DNA of 46,331 nucleotides, from NCBI GenBank assembly GCA_018260445.1, contig JAGLBE010000022.1, positions 1-46,331 of the forward strand. The letters are read 5' to 3'. The notes below the pieces were generated by a model, which was not told the origin of the DNA, did not search any database, and was given only the letters and a program-made list of their open reading frames with translations. The position numbers and the translations under genes are program-made. Source of the stretch: Psychrobacter sp. (lineage in GTDB: Bacteria > Pseudomonadota > Gammaproteobacteria > Pseudomonadales > Moraxellaceae). Every line of letters starts with the position of its first letter. Within the stretch, counting starts at the first letter, position 1. Positions 46,280 to 46,331 of this stretch are shown piece by piece.

Positions 46280-46331
46280 GGATGGTTGCTAGGGCGTGTC
46301 CTCAATCTAAACGATAAACCCTAAATGGGCT
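46280..46331. other. Possible insertion-sequence end at the right edge
   Basis: The last bases (GGGCGTGTCCTCAATCTAAA from about 46291, following CTA) resemble the outer ends of IS5-type elements common in this family. Only about 40 bases are visible and no transposase is seen. This is a guess from resemblance only. Confidence 0.2.

Overview
The window reads as chromosomal DNA of a gammaproteobacterium in the Moraxellaceae, most likely Psychrobacter or a close relative. This is inferred from the moderate base composition, the core gene blocks (obgE-proB, cmk-rpsA-ihfB, argC followed by a DUF6776 gene, tamA-tamB, nrdB-yfaE), the long form of GapDH, and many proteins enlarged by low-complexity acidic, Asn or Gln/Ala segments. 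Species cannot be named from the sequence alone. I find 30 protein genes, no tRNA or rRNA gene, no CRISPR array, and no recognisable prophage or defence island. The content is mostly housekeeping. The unusual material lies in extra protein domains and in short tandem repeats.

Layout. 1-161 is the 5' end of an IS630-type transposase gene cut by the window edge. 650-5798 holds two MFS carriers (one LplT-like), a DUF389 membrane protein with a long acidic repeat-rich N-terminus, and a small two-helix membrane protein. 6070-14808 is the tamA-tamB outer-membrane/envelope transport pair, both much enlarged. 15021-16919 holds a divergent hemP (54 residues) with a perfect 25-base Fur-type palindrome, and a Nudix-ThiE fusion. 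17198-19578 holds a lipocalin and the long GapDH. 19755-25057 holds obgE, proB, hemE and argC. 25574-30139 holds a DUF6776 protein, clpS and clpA (the last two separated by an unusual 600-base gap). 30423-36764 holds ung, tadA, cmk, rpsA, ihfB and a DUF21/CBS membrane protein. 37177-42340 holds a periplasmic NTF2-like protein, an MltD-like lipoprotein with eight LysM modules, and a Nif3 protein read in the opposite direction. 42880-46139 holds a DegS/AlgW-like protease, then yfaE and nrdB on the minus strand.

How the genes fit together. Envelope construction is the strongest theme: tamA/tamB, the LplT-like carrier, the MltD-like enzyme, the lipocalin, and the DegS-like protease that in relatives senses misfolded outer-membrane proteins. 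A second set serves nucleotides, DNA and translation: nrdB with its ferredoxin, cmk, ung, rpsA, tadA, obgE and ihfB. ClpS and ClpA form the N-end-rule adaptor/unfoldase pair.

Part 2. I see no complete novel system that I could defend. The best leads are: the roughly 150-residue insertion inside POTRA3 of TamA together with its roughly 360-residue N-terminal extension; the acidic repeat domain on the DUF389 protein; the roughly 95-residue linker between the two ClpA ATPase modules; a possible untranslated transcript or leader in 25250-25485; and a striking density of perfect short tandem repeats (units of 6 to 17 bases) in intergenic DNA and in gene starts.
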